Assembly (NCBI RefSeq): GCF_013778505.1
Contig: NZ_JAAOWU010000002.1
Span: forward strand, 1-64,000
Direction of reading: 5' to 3'
DNA: 64,000 bases
Source: Pseudomonas sivasensis
Lineage (GTDB): Bacteria; Pseudomonadota; Gammaproteobacteria; Pseudomonadales; Pseudomonadaceae
Notes under the pieces: generated by a model
What the model was told of the DNA's origin: nothing
Databases searched by the model: none
The model's input: only the letters and a program-made list of their open reading frames with translations
Shown here: positions 10,480-20,392 of the stretch, one piece after another
How the letters are laid out: each line of letters opens with the position of its first letter
How positions within the stretch are numbered: position 1 is the first letter of the stretch
Made by a program: the position numbers and the translations under genes

Positions 10480-10902
10480 TTAACCCAACTCGATAATCTC
10501 GTAGTCATGGGTAATGGCCACGCCGGCCGCACCGAGCATGATCGACGCCGAGCAGTACTTCTCTGCCGACAGCTCGATGGCGCGCTTGACCTGAGCCTCC
10601 TTCAGCCCTCGGCCCTTCACCACGAAGTGCATATGGATCTTAGTGAACACCTTGGGATCTTCAGTGGCGCGCTCGGCTTCCAGGAAGGCTTCACAGCTTT
10701 CCACGGCCTGTCGGGATTTTTTCAGGATGCTGACCACGTCGAAATTGCTGCAACCGCCCACGCCCAGCAGGAGCATTTCCATCGGACGTACGCCCAGGTT
10801 GCGGCCACCGGCTTCAGGCGGGCCATCCATGACCACTACATGGCCACTGCCCGACTCACCGAGGAACATGGCTTCGCCCGCCCATTGGATGCGTGCCTTC
10901 AT
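10480..10902 (-). CDS. OsmC family protein (YhfA-like)
   Basis: A 140-aa OsmC/Ohr-fold protein. OsmC relatives reduce peroxides with a cysteine pair; here there are cysteines in VGGCSNFDVV and SCEAFLEAE, and a later one in KYCSASIM. Start ATG 10902 gives the usual N-terminus MKARIQWAGEAMF; upstream codons (to 10944) are unlike the family. E. coli has its OsmC-like yhfA next to crp, and here the gene is divergent from vfr, the crp homologue, so the pairing is old. Its own role is not established. Confidence 0.85.
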   Translation of the reverse strand: MKARIQWAGEAMFLGESGSGHVVVMDGPPEAGGRNLGVRPMEMLLLGVGGCSNFDVVSILKKSRQAVESCEAFLEAERATEDPKVFTKIHMHFVVKGRGLKEAQVKRAIELSAEKYCSASIMLGAAGVAITHDYEIIELG

Positions 10903-11147
10903 CGCCCAGACTCCACTGCTAAAAAAGGGTCGCCAGCTTAGCACAGGGCCTGAGCGCGACAGCGTTTCCCATCTATGTGATCAATAACGGGGCTTGCTCG
11001 GTAAATTGGCTAATCGAGTCAGAATGTGTCTGTTAAGCTGACGCCAAATGAGTGGCGCATTGCCACCCTTTATAAAGCGTGTATCAATGCCGATACCGCC
11101 GAGTACAACAATTCCAACCACCTCGCGCTGCCTTTCGGGATACAACC

Positions 11148-11792
11148 ATGGTTGCTCTGACGCCCATACCCAAGATCAAGAATCTCGACAAGCTGCTGAT
11201 GCATTGCCAGCGCCGACGTTACCCGGCCAAGCACAACATCATCTGCGCCGGCGAGCGCTCCGAAACGTTGTTCTTCATTATCAAGGGCTCAGTCACCATT
11301 CTGATCGAGGATGAAGACGGCCGCGAGATGATCATCGCCTACCTGAACACGGGGGATTTCTTCGGGGAACTGGGGCTGTTTGAGCAAGCCGGCAAGGAAC
11401 AGGAGCGTAGCGCCTGGGTGCGGGCCAAGGTCGAGTGCGAAGTGGCCGAGATCAGTTACACCAAATTTCGCGAGCTGGCTCAACACGATCCCGACATTCT
11501 CTACGCACTCAGCGGTCAGATCGCCCAGCGCCTGCGTGACACCACGCGCAAGGTCGGCGACTTGGCATTCTTCGACGTTACCGGTCGCGTGGCCCGTTGC
11601 CTGCTGGAGCTGTGCAAACAGCCCGATGCAATGACTCATCCCGACGGCATGCAAATCAAGATCACCCGTCAGGAAATCGGGCGAATTGTCGGCTGTTCAC
11701 GAGAGATGGTCGGCCGCGTGCTCAAGGACCTGGAAGAGCGCAACCTGGTCCACGTCAAAGGCAAGACAATGGTGGTGTTCGGTACTCGCTAA
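11148..11792 (+). CDS. vfr: cAMP-regulatory protein Vfr (CRP family)
   Basis: Global transcription factor that binds cAMP and controls virulence/surface genes in Pseudomonas. The 214-aa length equals that of P. aeruginosa Vfr. The cyclic-nucleotide pocket is visible as [11 protein letters not shown] (about 69-79) followed by RSAWVRAK, and the C-terminal helix-turn-helix is about 173-193 ([18 protein letters not shown]). The open frame extends upstream to 11079, but ATG 11148 gives the known start [10 protein letters not shown]. The 245-bp gap to the divergent OsmC gene should hold both promoters; I see only one CRP-like half site (TGTGATC at 10976). Confidence 0.95.
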   Translation: MVALTPIPKIKNLDKLLMHCQRRRYPAKHNIICAGERSETLFFIIKGSVTILIEDEDGREMIIAYLNTGDFFGELGLFEQAGKEQERSAWVRAKVECEVAEISYTKFRELAQHDPDILYALSGQIAQRLRDTTRKVGDLAFFDVTGRVARCLLELCKQPDAMTHPDGMQIKITRQEIGRIVGCSREMVGRVLKDLEERNLVHVKGKTMVVFGTR

Positions 11793-12484
11793 CCCGGCAG
11801 GAAGCTGGCCAGCATCTGACGGTACAAGGTATCCAATCGGCTGATGGCATCCGGCGCGGGGAAAGCTTCGTGCAAGGCGATATGGCTGTCGGCACGAACC
11901 CGTTGCTCCAGACCGCAGGCTTCGTTGAAGCGATTGACCGCCGCGATCAGTTCTTCGCGATCGTTATCCAGCAACAACGCACCGTGCACCAACCCTACCG
12001 GGCGGCCACCGCTTTGCCGCCAGCGCTGAGCCGTGCCGACCATTTTGCGCCCGTTCAGGTTGACGTTGTAACGACCGTCGCAGAATGCACCTTCGATTTC
12101 CCCGACGGAGGCATCGCCGCCCAACTCGATGAGTAAATCGCAGATCGGCTGGCATAGGCGCTGGTAACCGGTTTCGATGCGGCCTTGATCGCCTTCACTG
12201 CGCGGCGGAGCGTAGACCAGGGCGATATTGACCGTAGCGCTGGACTGCGGCACCGGTTCGCCACCGGTCTCACGCAGCAACACCGGCCAACCGTAATCGG
12301 CCGAGACTTGGCTGGCGGCTTCGAATGCCGGCAACCGACTCAGACGACGCGGCATCACCAAGGCTTGATCACTGGGTTGCCAGAACAGCAGGCCGAACTC
12401 CTGGTCACCAGCACAAACGGCAGCCAACAAGGCTTGCTCGGCGGCAAGGCCTGCTTCGACGGTCATCTTTACTGGCTGAGTCAT
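11789..12484 (-). CDS. Lipoate-protein ligase A-like protein
   Basis: A 231-aa member of the biotin/lipoate protein ligase fold. Features are an N-terminal [11 protein letters not shown] helix, [19 protein letters not shown] at the place of the ligase RRxSGGGAVxHD motif, and [27 protein letters not shown] (given here only as a region around residues 125-150) resembling the lipoate-binding loop. The GGA-type motif is altered, so activity on lipoate is uncertain and it could be a transferase-like paralog. Its stop overlaps the vfr stop by 4 bases in convergent orientation. Confidence 0.7.
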   Translation of the reverse strand: MTQPVKMTVEAGLAAEQALLAAVCAGDQEFGLLFWQPSDQALVMPRRLSRLPAFEAASQVSADYGWPVLLRETGGEPVPQSSATVNIALVYAPPRSEGDQGRIETGYQRLCQPICDLLIELGGDASVGEIEGAFCDGRYNVNLNGRKMVGTAQRWRQSGGRPVGLVHGALLLDNDREELIAAVNRFNEACGLEQRVRADSHIALHEAFPAPDAISRLDTLYRQMLASFLPG

Positions 12485-12520
12485 CTAACACCTACCTATC
12501 GGCATAACCACAGGACCCAA

Positions 12521-12610
12521 TGTGGAAGGGGGCTTGCTCCCGATGGCATTCTGTCAGTTGATGAACAAGTCAACTGACACTCCGCTATCGGGAGCAAGCC
12601 CCCTCCCACA
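12521..12610. repeat. REPIN: inverted pair of REP elements
   Basis: TGTGGAAGGGGGCTTGCTCC at 12521-12540 and its near-perfect inverse ending CCCCCTCCCACA at 12610 flank a short centre containing GTCAGTTGA/TCAACTGAC, itself an inverted repeat. This is the REP-doublet (REPIN) arrangement of P. fluorescens genomes. It lies between the trpC 3' end and the lipoate-ligase-like gene start. Confidence 0.85.
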
Positions 12611-12645
12611 TTTGACTGCATTTCAAATATTGATCGTGGGTCAAA

Positions 12646-13482
12646 TCAATCGAGAGTTGAACCGCTGACCGCCACGCCACGCTCCGGGAAGAACAGACGC
12701 TGCAGTTCCGCCCCCGGGTTCTCGGCGCGCATGAAGGTCTCGCCCACCAGGAACGAGTACACATTGCTGATTTCCATCAGCTCCACGTCGGCGCGGTTAA
12801 CAATGCCGCTCTCAGTGATCACCAGCCGGTCGCGTGGAATACGCGGCAGCAGGTCGAGAGTGTTTTCCAGGCTGACTTCAAAGGTGTGCAGGTTACGGTT
12901 GTTGACCCCCACCAGCGGTGTGTCGAGGGTTTTAAGTGCGCGCTCCAGCTCATCGCCGTCGTGCACTTCCACCAGCACGTCCAAGCCGACGCTTTTGGCC
13001 ACGGCCGCCAACTCGGCCATCTTCACGTCATCCAGAGCGGAGACGATCAGCAGAACGCAGTCGGCGCCCAAGGCACGGGCTTCGACGATCTGGTACGGGT
13101 CGACCATGAAATCCTTGCGGATCACCGGTAACTTGCACGCCGCACGGGCCTGCTGCAGGAACAGGTCGGAACCCTGGAAATAATCGATATCAGTCAATAC
13201 GGACAGGCATGTCGCCCCGCCCTTTTCGTAGCTGACCGCGATTTCCGCTGGCACAAAGTGCTCGCGGATCACACCCTTGCTCGGCGAAGCCTTCTTGATC
13301 TCCGCGATCACTGCCGGATGCTTGAGCTTGGCCTGGGCGATCAGTGCATTGGCAAATCCACGCGGTGCGTCAGCGGCTTTCGCTTGGGCTTCCAGCTCGG
13401 CCAGGCTCACACGGGCACGGCGTTCGGCGACTTCTTCAGCCTTGCGGGCCAGGATCTTTTCCAGAACGGTCGGAACACTCAT
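12646..13482 (-). CDS. trpC: Indole-3-glycerol phosphate synthase
   Basis: TIM-barrel enzyme that closes the indole ring in tryptophan synthesis. The 278-aa protein has the family blocks [54 protein letters not shown] and VITESGI, including the catalytic lysines and glutamates. It is last in trpE-G-D-C and its start overlaps the trpD stop by 4 bases, implying translational coupling. A REPIN follows the gene. Confidence 0.97.
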   Translation of the reverse strand: MSVPTVLEKILARKAEEVAERRARVSLAELEAQAKAADAPRGFANALIAQAKLKHPAVIAEIKKASPSKGVIREHFVPAEIAVSYEKGGATCLSVLTDIDYFQGSDLFLQQARAACKLPVIRKDFMVDPYQIVEARALGADCVLLIVSALDDVKMAELAAVAKSVGLDVLVEVHDGDELERALKTLDTPLVGVNNRNLHTFEVSLENTLDLLPRIPRDRLVITESGIVNRADVELMEISNVYSFLVGETFMRAENPGAELQRLFFPERGVAVSGSTLD

Positions 13483-14528
13483 CCTTCATTCTCCATCTTG
13501 AATACAGCGGTGAATGCTCCCAGCTCCTCGAGCTTTTCACGAGCCAGACCGGTGTGCAGCGCATCGTGGGCCAATTCGACACCTTCCTTAAGACTATAGG
13601 CATGGTCGGCGGCGTAAAGTGCCGCGCCAGCATTCAGAACAATCATTTCCGCAGCTTTTTGACCGTTCTCAGTCTTACGCCGCCCTAGGGCATCGCGAAT
13701 CAACTCCAGGGACGCAGCCGGGCTTTCTACCGCCAAGCCATGCAGGCTCTGGCTCTTCATGCCCAGGTCTTCTGGCTCGACCCAATACTCGGTGATCTGA
13801 TCATTCTTCAGCTCCGCCACAAAGGTCGGCGCGGCCAGGCTGAATTCATCCAGGCCATCTTTGGAATGCACCACCAGCACATGCTTGCTGCCCAGCCGTT
13901 GCAGCACTTCAGCCAACGGTTTGCACAACGCCTGACTGAATACGCCCACCACCTGGTGCTTTACACCGGCCGGATTCGTAAGCGGGCCGAGCATGTTGAA
14001 CAGCGTACGCAGGCCAAGGTCTTTGCGCGGACCGGCGGCGTGCTTCATTGCACCATGATGGGACTGGGCAAACATAAAGCCGATGCCGACGTTGTCGATG
14101 CAGCGCGCCACTTGTACCGGTGTCAGGTTCAAGTAGATACCGGCCGCTTCCAGCAGATCGGCACTGCCGCTCTTACCGGACACCGCACGGTTACCATGCT
14201 TGGCCACGGTGCAGCCCGCCGCCGCGACCACAAAGGATGAAGCCGTCGACACGTTGAAAATATTTGCACCGTCGCCGCCGGTGCCAACCACATCGACCAC
14301 ACCGTCGAGGGTTTTAAGCTCGACCTTGTCGGCCAACTCACGCATCACCGAAACCGCGCCGACGATCTCGTCGATACTCTCGCTCTTCATGCGCATTGCC
14401 ATCATGAACGCGCCGATCTGCGCGTCAGTGCATTGGCCGGTCATGATCTCGCGCATCACATCGCTCATTTCAGCGGTGCTCAGGTCCAGATGGCCGACGA
14501 TACGGCTCAGGGCAGTCTTGATATCCAT
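13479..14528 (-). CDS. trpD: Anthranilate phosphoribosyltransferase
   Basis: Joins anthranilate to PRPP, second committed step of tryptophan synthesis. The 349-aa protein has the PRPP-binding motif [16 protein letters not shown], the [15 protein letters not shown] loop, and [13 protein letters not shown], all standard. It follows trpG by 9 bases and overlaps trpC by 4, so the three are one operon. Confidence 0.97.
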   Translation of the reverse strand: MDIKTALSRIVGHLDLSTAEMSDVMREIMTGQCTDAQIGAFMMAMRMKSESIDEIVGAVSVMRELADKVELKTLDGVVDVVGTGGDGANIFNVSTASSFVVAAAGCTVAKHGNRAVSGKSGSADLLEAAGIYLNLTPVQVARCIDNVGIGFMFAQSHHGAMKHAAGPRKDLGLRTLFNMLGPLTNPAGVKHQVVGVFSQALCKPLAEVLQRLGSKHVLVVHSKDGLDEFSLAAPTFVAELKNDQITEYWVEPEDLGMKSQSLHGLAVESPAASLELIRDALGRRKTENGQKAAEMIVLNAGAALYAADHAYSLKEGVELAHDALHTGLAREKLEELGAFTAVFKMENEG

Positions 14529-14537
14529 GGAAAGTCC

Positions 14538-15131
14538 TTAGCGCGTGCCGCCGCTCTGCTTGAGAAAGTTGGCGAACAGCTCGTAGCCCTGCTCGGTCAG
14601 GATCGATTCAGGGTGAAATTGCACCCCTTCGATATTCAATGTCTTGTGACGCAGGCCCATGATCTCGTCGACGGTGCCGTCTTCCAGTTGGGTCCAGGCG
14701 GTCAGTTCCAGGCATTCCGGCAAGGTTTCGCGCTTGACCACCAGCGAGTGGTAGCGGGTCACAGTCACCGGGTTGTTGAGTGCCTGGAATACACCCAGGT
14801 CCTTATGGAACACCGGACTGGTCTTGCCGTGCATCACTTGGCGCGCACGCACCACGTCACCACCAAAGGCCTGGCCAATGGATTGGTGGCCCAGGCATAC
14901 ACCCAGGATTGGCAGCTTGCCGGCGAAGTACTTGATGGCTTCGAGAGAAATACCCGCCTCGGTCGGCGTGCACGGGCCCGGCGAAACCACGATGCGCTCG
15001 GGATTCAGCGCGGCGATCTCGGCCACGGTCAGCTCGTCGTTGCGCACCACCTTGACCTCGGCACCGAGTTCGCCCAGGTACTGCACAACGTTGTAGGTAA
15101 AGGAATCGTAGTTATCAATCATCAGCAACAT
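14538..15131 (-). CDS. trpG: Anthranilate synthase glutamine amidotransferase subunit
   Basis: Class I glutaminase that supplies ammonia to TrpE. The 197-aa protein has the catalytic triad Cys79 ([10 protein letters not shown]), His173 and Glu175 (QFHPES), and the [14 protein letters not shown] start. It is only 9 bases after trpE; in P. aeruginosa the same trpE-trpG junction is split by the pyocin/regulator region. TrpG-type proteins can also serve PabB as PabA. Confidence 0.96.
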   Translation of the reverse strand: MLLMIDNYDSFTYNVVQYLGELGAEVKVVRNDELTVAEIAALNPERIVVSPGPCTPTEAGISLEAIKYFAGKLPILGVCLGHQSIGQAFGGDVVRARQVMHGKTSPVFHKDLGVFQALNNPVTVTRYHSLVVKRETLPECLELTAWTQLEDGTVDEIMGLRHKTLNIEGVQFHPESILTEQGYELFANFLKQSGGTR

Positions 15132-15140
15132 GGGGAAACC

Positions 15141-16622
15141 TCAGGAATTGGGGGTCTGTTCAGCCAGCGCAACAGCGCGGAACATCGCGCGGCGCTTGTT
15201 CAGGGTTTCTTCCCATTCGAGGGCCGGTACCGAGTCGGCGACGATCCCGCCACCGGCCTGCACATGCAGCTCCCCGTCCTTGATCACTGCCGTGCGGATC
15301 GCAATAGCGGTGTCCATGTTGCCGTTCCAGGCGAAATACCCCACGGCGCCGCCGTAGACACCACGCTTGACCGGTTCCAACTCGTCGATGATTTCCATCG
15401 CGCGAATCTTCGGCGCGCCCGACAACGTGCCCGCCGGCAGAATCGCCCGCAGTGCGTCCATTGCCGTCAACCCGGCTTTCAGTTCACCGGTGACGTTGGA
15501 CACGATGTGCATCACGTTGGAATAACGCTCGATGACCATCTTCTCGGTCAGCTTCACCGAGCCAATTTCCGAAACGCGCCCGGTGTCGTTACGGCCCAGG
15601 TCGATCAGCATCAAGTGCTCGGCGATTTCCTTATCGTCGCTGAGCAGGTCTTCTTCCAGCGCCAGATCCGCTTCTTCAGTCGCGCCACGCGGACGAGTGC
15701 CGGCGATCGGGCGCACGGTGATCAGGTTATCCTCGACACGCACCAGCACTTCCGGCGAGCTGCCCACTACGTGGAAGTCGCCAAAGTTGAAGAAGTACAT
15801 GTACGGCGTCGGGTTGAAGCAGCGCAGCGCCCGGTACAGGTCAATGGGCGCAGCCTTGAAGTCGATGGACATGCGTTGCGACGGCACCACCTGCATGCAG
15901 TCACCGGCGAGGATGTATTCCTTGATGGTATCGACCGCGCGCTCATAGTCATCCTGGGTAAAGCTGGAGCGGAACACCGGATCAGCCGCCGGCGGACGGC
16001 TGAGGTCCAGGCCGCGACGCGGGGTGATCGGCTGCCGCAGTTTTTCCAGAAGGGCTTCCAGGCTGGCCAGGCCCTGTTCGAAGGCGTCAGCTTGGGATGG
16101 GTCAGCGAGCACAATCGCGTGCATCTTGCCGGCGAGGTTGTCGAAAACCACCACCGCGTCAGACACCATCAGCAGAATATCCGGCACGCCCAGCGGGTCC
16201 GGGTTCGGGCATTTGCCCAGGCGTTTTTCCACGTAACGCACGCAGTCGTAGCCGAAGTAACCCACCAGCCCGCCGTTAAAACGCGGCAGACCCGCAATGG
16301 TCGGCACGTTGTAGCGCGCCTTGAAGGCTTCGACGAAGGCAAGCGGGTCTTCAACGTCATGGCTTTCGATCTCGACGCCATCATGGGTAATGCTCACATG
16401 ATGGTCGTGTACCCGCAGCACCGTGCGGCATGGCAGGCCGATGATCGAGTAACGGCCCCACTTCTCGCCGCCCTGTACCGACTCCAGCAGATAGGAGTTG
16501 GGCTCGTCGGCCAGTTTCAGGTAGATCGACAGTGGCGTGTCGAAGTCGGCCAGGGTTTCGCAGGCCAGGGGGATACGGTTATAGCCGGCAGCGGCCAAAC
16601 GCAGGAATTCTTCGCGGATCAT
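15141..16622 (-). CDS. trpE: Anthranilate synthase component I
   Basis: Chorismate-using catalytic subunit of anthranilate synthase, first step of tryptophan synthesis. The 493-aa protein has the N-terminal feedback region with [18 protein letters not shown] (Ser of the LLES motif binds tryptophan in the family) and C-terminal chorismate-binding blocks: [47 protein letters not shown] and [16 protein letters not shown]. It begins about 70 bases after gph on the same strand. I see no attenuator-type leader peptide in that gap. Confidence 0.97.
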   Translation of the reverse strand: MIREEFLRLAAAGYNRIPLACETLADFDTPLSIYLKLADEPNSYLLESVQGGEKWGRYSIIGLPCRTVLRVHDHHVSITHDGVEIESHDVEDPLAFVEAFKARYNVPTIAGLPRFNGGLVGYFGYDCVRYVEKRLGKCPNPDPLGVPDILLMVSDAVVVFDNLAGKMHAIVLADPSQADAFEQGLASLEALLEKLRQPITPRRGLDLSRPPAADPVFRSSFTQDDYERAVDTIKEYILAGDCMQVVPSQRMSIDFKAAPIDLYRALRCFNPTPYMYFFNFGDFHVVGSSPEVLVRVEDNLITVRPIAGTRPRGATEEADLALEEDLLSDDKEIAEHLMLIDLGRNDTGRVSEIGSVKLTEKMVIERYSNVMHIVSNVTGELKAGLTAMDALRAILPAGTLSGAPKIRAMEIIDELEPVKRGVYGGAVGYFAWNGNMDTAIAIRTAVIKDGELHVQAGGGIVADSVPALEWEETLNKRRAMFRAVALAEQTPNS

Positions 16623-16692
16623 GATGTGCCTCGTGGCGTGAGGGTCTAACAGTCAGGTATGCAAACGTGCCGCAGGGCGCGGCCAGGATCAG

Positions 16693-17511
16693 TCAGGCGC
16701 GCCAACGCCAGCGGGCCAGGGCCTTGATGACTTTCATCCAGAGTTTGCGAGTGACCACCACGATGGAATTTCCAGAAGGGGACTTATCGATGTCGGGCAA
16801 CGTTATCTCAGCGCCCGCTCCCAAGCAACCGGGGATTAGCAGTCGCAGGTCATCAATGACCAGCGCCGGCGACTCTTCGGCAATCGGCCGGCCATGGTTA
16901 TAACCGTAGCTTAGGGCTACACACTGAACACCCGCGGCTTTTGCCGCCTGCACATCACTGCGCGAGTCGCCGACAAACAGCGACTGGGACGCCGGGATAT
17001 TGGCCATTTTCATCACGAAAAACAGCGCCGCCGGGTCGGGTTTCTTCTGTGGCAAGGTATCGCCACCGATGATCCAGCGGAAATACCGGCCGATTTTCAT
17101 CTGGTCCAACAGCGGCGCTACGAAGCGCTCCGGCTTGTTGGTGATCAGGGCCATTTCCACGCCCTGTTTGTGCAGCCATTTGAGGGTGTCGCGCACGCCG
17201 GGGTAAACCACGGTCAGTTCGTGGCCGTCCTCATAAGCAACATTGAATAACTCCAGCGCATGCTCGGCTTCCACGTCATCGACGCCTTCAGCGTCGATAT
17301 GGTTAGCCAGGGCCCGGCGCACCAGCATCTGCACGCCATTGCCAACCCATTCGCGTACAGACTCGATCCCCGCCGGCTTGCGTCCCAGCTTGAGCAGCAT
17401 TTGGTCCACCGCCGCCGCCAGGTCTGGCACCGAGTCGATCAGCGTACCGTCCAGATCGAACATCACCAACCGTGGCAGTTTGCCGGGAAACAGCTGCTCA
17501 AAGCCGCTCAT
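16693..17511 (-). CDS. gph: Phosphoglycolate phosphatase
   Basis: HAD-superfamily phosphatase that removes phosphate from 2-phosphoglycolate, often formed during DNA repair. The 272-aa protein has the nucleophile motif [12 protein letters not shown], a TNKP motif ([10 protein letters not shown]), the lysine region TLPQKKPDP and [12 protein letters not shown]. The C-terminus extends about 40 residues past the usual HAD end with a basic tail. It overlaps the rpe stop by 4 bases, the conserved rpe-gph-trpE order. Confidence 0.93.
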   Translation of the reverse strand: MSGFEQLFPGKLPRLVMFDLDGTLIDSVPDLAAAVDQMLLKLGRKPAGIESVREWVGNGVQMLVRRALANHIDAEGVDDVEAEHALELFNVAYEDGHELTVVYPGVRDTLKWLHKQGVEMALITNKPERFVAPLLDQMKIGRYFRWIIGGDTLPQKKPDPAALFFVMKMANIPASQSLFVGDSRSDVQAAKAAGVQCVALSYGYNHGRPIAEESPALVIDDLRLLIPGCLGAGAEITLPDIDKSPSGNSIVVVTRKLWMKVIKALARWRWRA

Positions 17512-18182
17512 GGACGTGCCAGCGCCAGTTCGGCACGCATCTTGTCGATGACTTCCTGGTAGTTCGGCGCGTTGAAGATCGCCGAACCGGCCACGAACGT
17601 ATCGGCGCCAGCCGCTGCGATTTCACGGATATTGTTGACGTTGACCCCACCGTCGATTTCCAGGCGGATATCACGACCGGACGCATCGATCAGCGCGCGG
17701 GCTTCGCGCAGCTTGTCGAGGGTGCCGGGGATGAACTTCTGCCCGCCGAAACCTGGGTTGACGCTCATCAGCAACACCATGTCGACCTTGTCCATCACGT
17801 ACTTGAGCACGTCCAGCGGGGTAGCCGGGTTGAACACCAGGCCCGCCTTGCAGCCGCCTTCGCGGATCAGTTGCAAGGTACGGTCGACGTGCAGCGAGGC
17901 TTCCGGGTGGAAGGTGATGTAGGTTGCACCGGCTTCGATGAAGTCGCCGATGATGCGGTCTACCGGGCTCACCATCAGGTGCGCATCGATCGGCGCGGTA
18001 ACGCCGTATTTGCGCAACGCTGCGCAGACCATCGGACCGATGGTCAGGTTGGGCACGTAGTGGTTGTCCATGACATCGAAGTGCACGAAGTCGGCACCGG
18101 CGGCCAACACGTTGTCCACTTCCTCACCCAGGCGGGCAAAATCGGCGGAGAGAATCGATGGAGCAATGACGAAGGGCTGCAT
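17508..18182 (-). CDS. rpe: Ribulose-phosphate 3-epimerase
   Basis: Interconverts ribulose-5-phosphate and xylulose-5-phosphate in the pentose phosphate pathway. The 224-aa TIM barrel has [14 protein letters not shown], the metal-site [30 protein letters not shown] and LEIDGGV. The frame is open to 18263, but ATG 18182 gives the conserved start [11 protein letters not shown]. First of the rpe-gph-trpEGDC run. Confidence 0.96.
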   Translation of the reverse strand: MQPFVIAPSILSADFARLGEEVDNVLAAGADFVHFDVMDNHYVPNLTIGPMVCAALRKYGVTAPIDAHLMVSPVDRIIGDFIEAGATYITFHPEASLHVDRTLQLIREGGCKAGLVFNPATPLDVLKYVMDKVDMVLLMSVNPGFGGQKFIPGTLDKLREARALIDASGRDIRLEIDGGVNVNNIREIAAAGADTFVAGSAIFNAPNYQEVIDKMRAELALARP

Positions 18183-18266
18183 GACGCACCTTTTTTGAGC
18201 TAAATCACGATGGCGCGCATTGTATACCTCATGCTTTGCTGCGCGCACCGTGACCTGGCTCAATGG

Positions 18267-19415
18267 CTAATAAGCGGCCCGGTAGATTTTCTCGATATCC
18301 GCCACGCTGAGCTTGCGCGGGTTGTTACGCATCAACCGTTCGATACCTGCCGCTTCGGCAGCCATAGTGGGAATTGCGCCTTCGGGAATCCCGAAACTGT
18401 GAAGCCCTTCCGGGATCTCCACTGCGGCGCAGAGTCGCGTCATCGCCTCGACCGCCTGGTCGGCCGCGTCATTGGCACTTAACCCCGTGATATTCACGCC
18501 CATGGCCTGAGCAATGTCCTGCATCCGCTCGACACACGCCAGCTTGTTCCAGTGCATCACATAGGGCAGTAACAGCGCGTTACTCACGCCATGGGCGATA
18601 TTGAAACGCCCGCCCAGTGGATAAGCCAACGCGTGCACCGCACCCACCCCGGCATTCCCGAACGCCATGCCGGCCATCAGGCTGGCGGTGGCCATGTCGT
18701 CGCGGGCCTGGAGGTTGGCGGGGTTGGCGTAGGCTTTGGGCAGCGCCTTGGCGATCAGCTTGATTGCGCCGATGGCCAAGGCGTCCGTGATCGGCGAGGC
18801 ATTCAGCGACAGGTAGGACTCAATGGCATGCACCAGTGCATCTACACCACTGGCGGCGGTGACACTGCGTGGGCAGGTCAGGGTCATTTGCGGGCTGATC
18901 AGCGCCACATCCGGCAAAAGGTAGTCGCTGACGATGCCTTTTTTCAGCTGTGCGGCCTTGTCGGAGAGGATCGCCACATTGGTCACCTCCGAGCCGGTGC
19001 CGGCCGTAGTCGGGATGGCGATCAGCGGCGGGCCCTTGCGCGGTACCTGGTCGACACCAAACAAGTCGGCCAGGGCGCCATGGTAACCGGCGTAGGCGGC
19101 CACACTTTTAGCGATGTCGATGGCACTGCCGCCGCCCAGCCCAATCAGGCCGTCGTGCCCGCCGTCGCGATAAGCCTGCATGCAGTCTTCGACGATGGCG
19201 ATTTCCGGGTCGGGCAGCACGCGATCAAAAATTTCGTAGGGGCGTTCACCCAGGTGTTCAAGCGCCAGCGCCACGGTGCCGGATTTGACCAGCACGGCGT
19301 CGGTCACGATCAGCGGGTTATCCACATCCAGGCGCGTGAGTTCAAAGGCCAGTTGTTCGATGGCGCCAGCGCCGGTCAGCAATTTGTGGGCGATCTTGAA
19401 TGAGGAAGTACTCAT
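18267..19415 (-). CDS. Iron-containing (type III) alcohol dehydrogenase
   Basis: A 382-aa group III metal-dependent dehydrogenase that oxidises an alcohol or reduces an aldehyde with NAD(P). Motifs: cofactor GLGGGSAIDIAKSVA, IPTTAGTGSEVT, SGVDALVHAIESYLS and the metal-ligand His segments around VGAVHALAYPLGGR and FNIAHGVSNA. The substrate is unknown; the family includes butanol, propanediol and 4-hydroxybutyrate dehydrogenases. It lies between agtD and rpe, a place where P. aeruginosa has no such gene as I recall. A strong REP hairpin separates it from agtD, so co-transcription is uncertain. Confidence 0.85.
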   Translation of the reverse strand: MSTSSFKIAHKLLTGAGAIEQLAFELTRLDVDNPLIVTDAVLVKSGTVALALEHLGERPYEIFDRVLPDPEIAIVEDCMQAYRDGGHDGLIGLGGGSAIDIAKSVAAYAGYHGALADLFGVDQVPRKGPPLIAIPTTAGTGSEVTNVAILSDKAAQLKKGIVSDYLLPDVALISPQMTLTCPRSVTAASGVDALVHAIESYLSLNASPITDALAIGAIKLIAKALPKAYANPANLQARDDMATASLMAGMAFGNAGVGAVHALAYPLGGRFNIAHGVSNALLLPYVMHWNKLACVERMQDIAQAMGVNITGLSANDAADQAVEAMTRLCAAVEIPEGLHSFGIPEGAIPTMAAEAAGIERLMRNNPRKLSVADIEKIYRAAY

Positions 19416-19500
19416 GTGCGCGGCCTCTTATTAGTCGATGGGCTGGCACAAGAGTAGCTGACCGAAACAGGTTGTCTTTCATTCAGCAGCTGAATGGTCA

Positions 19501-19546
19501 CAGAACCCATGTGGGAGGAGGCTTGCCCCCTCCCACATGGGTTCTG
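19501..19546. repeat. REP-type element with an 18-bp perfect stem
   Basis: CAGAACCCATGTGGGAGG (19501-19518) is perfectly inverted at 19529-19546 around a 10-base GGCTTGCC-containing loop. The centre is the P. fluorescens REP core (TGTGGGAGGaGGCTTGCC), and the flanks extend the symmetry by 8 bp. It sits between agtD's stop and the dehydrogenase start and could terminate or stabilise the agt transcript. Confidence 0.85.
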
Positions 19547-19555
19547 TGCTGGGCT

Positions 19556-20380
19556 TTAGACTTGGGCAGTACGCAGTTTCTCGCTACGGCCGCGCAGCCA
19601 TTCCAGGGTCAGCAACAGCAACACCGAGAAGGCAATCAGCAACGTCGCCGCCGCCGCAATAGTGGGGCTGAGGTTTTCGCGGATACCGCTGAACATCTGC
19701 CGTGGCAGGGTCGCTTGCTCGGGGCCGGCGAGAAACAGCGTCACCACCACCTCGTCGAACGAGGTCGCGAACGCAAACAGCGCCCCGGAGATCACCCCCG
19801 GCGCAATCAACGGCAGGGTCACCCGACGAAACGCAGTCAGTGGCGAAGCCCCCAGGCTGGCCGCTGCACGCACCAGATTGTGGTTAAAACCCTGAAACGT
19901 CGCCGACACCGTGATGATCACAAAAGGGACACCCAACACCGCGTGCACCACGATCAGCGAGAAAAAGCTGTTACCCAAACCCAGCGGCGCAAAAAACAGG
20001 TAGCTGGCCACGCCGATGATCACCACCGGTACCACCATCGGCGAAATCACCAGCGCCATGACCAGTGCTTTGCCGGGGAAATTGCCACGGGTCAGGCCAA
20101 TCGCCGCCAGCGTACCAAACACCATGGCCAGCACGGTGGCCGCCGGGGCGACGATGATGCTGTTCTTAAGCGCTCGCATCCATTCGGCCGAAGCGAAGAA
20201 GTCCTGGTACCAGTGCAGCGAGAAGCCCTGCAACGGGTACACCAGAAAACTGCCGCTGTTGAACGACAGCGGGATGATCACCAGCACGGGCAAGATCAGG
20301 AACAGCAGAATCAAGCCGCAGAGGATCCGCAAGCTGTAGAACCAAACCCGCTCAACGGGCGACATATAAGGGCTCAGCAT
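19556..20380 (-). CDS. agtD: ABC transporter permease (PotC-like; AgtD-like)
   Basis: Inner-membrane permease of a polyamine/opine/GABA-class ABC importer, 274 aa with about six membrane helices and the cytoplasmic EAA loop (AAASLGASPLTAFRRVTLPL) that contacts the ATPase. Last of four transporter genes on the minus strand. The neighbouring AgtS/AgtR-like genes and order match the P. aeruginosa agt locus (5-aminovalerate and GABA uptake), so the symbol is by context. Confidence 0.85.
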   Translation of the reverse strand: MLSPYMSPVERVWFYSLRILCGLILLFLILPVLVIIPLSFNSGSFLVYPLQGFSLHWYQDFFASAEWMRALKNSIIVAPAATVLAMVFGTLAAIGLTRGNFPGKALVMALVISPMVVPVVIIGVASYLFFAPLGLGNSFFSLIVVHAVLGVPFVIITVSATFQGFNHNLVRAAASLGASPLTAFRRVTLPLIAPGVISGALFAFATSFDEVVVTLFLAGPEQATLPRQMFSGIRENLSPTIAAAATLLIAFSVLLLLTLEWLRGRSEKLRTAQV

Positions 20381-20392
20381 CGCAAGGTCTCC

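Noticed and set aside
14433-16649. 738-codon open frame on the plus strand opposite trpE and trpG
   Set aside because: It is antisense to well-conserved trp genes. Long antisense frames are common at this GC content, and the text has no recognisable domain.
16623-16692. Tryptophan attenuator leader before trpE
   Set aside because: The 70-base gap to gph has no short frame with repeated Trp codons and no alternative hairpins.
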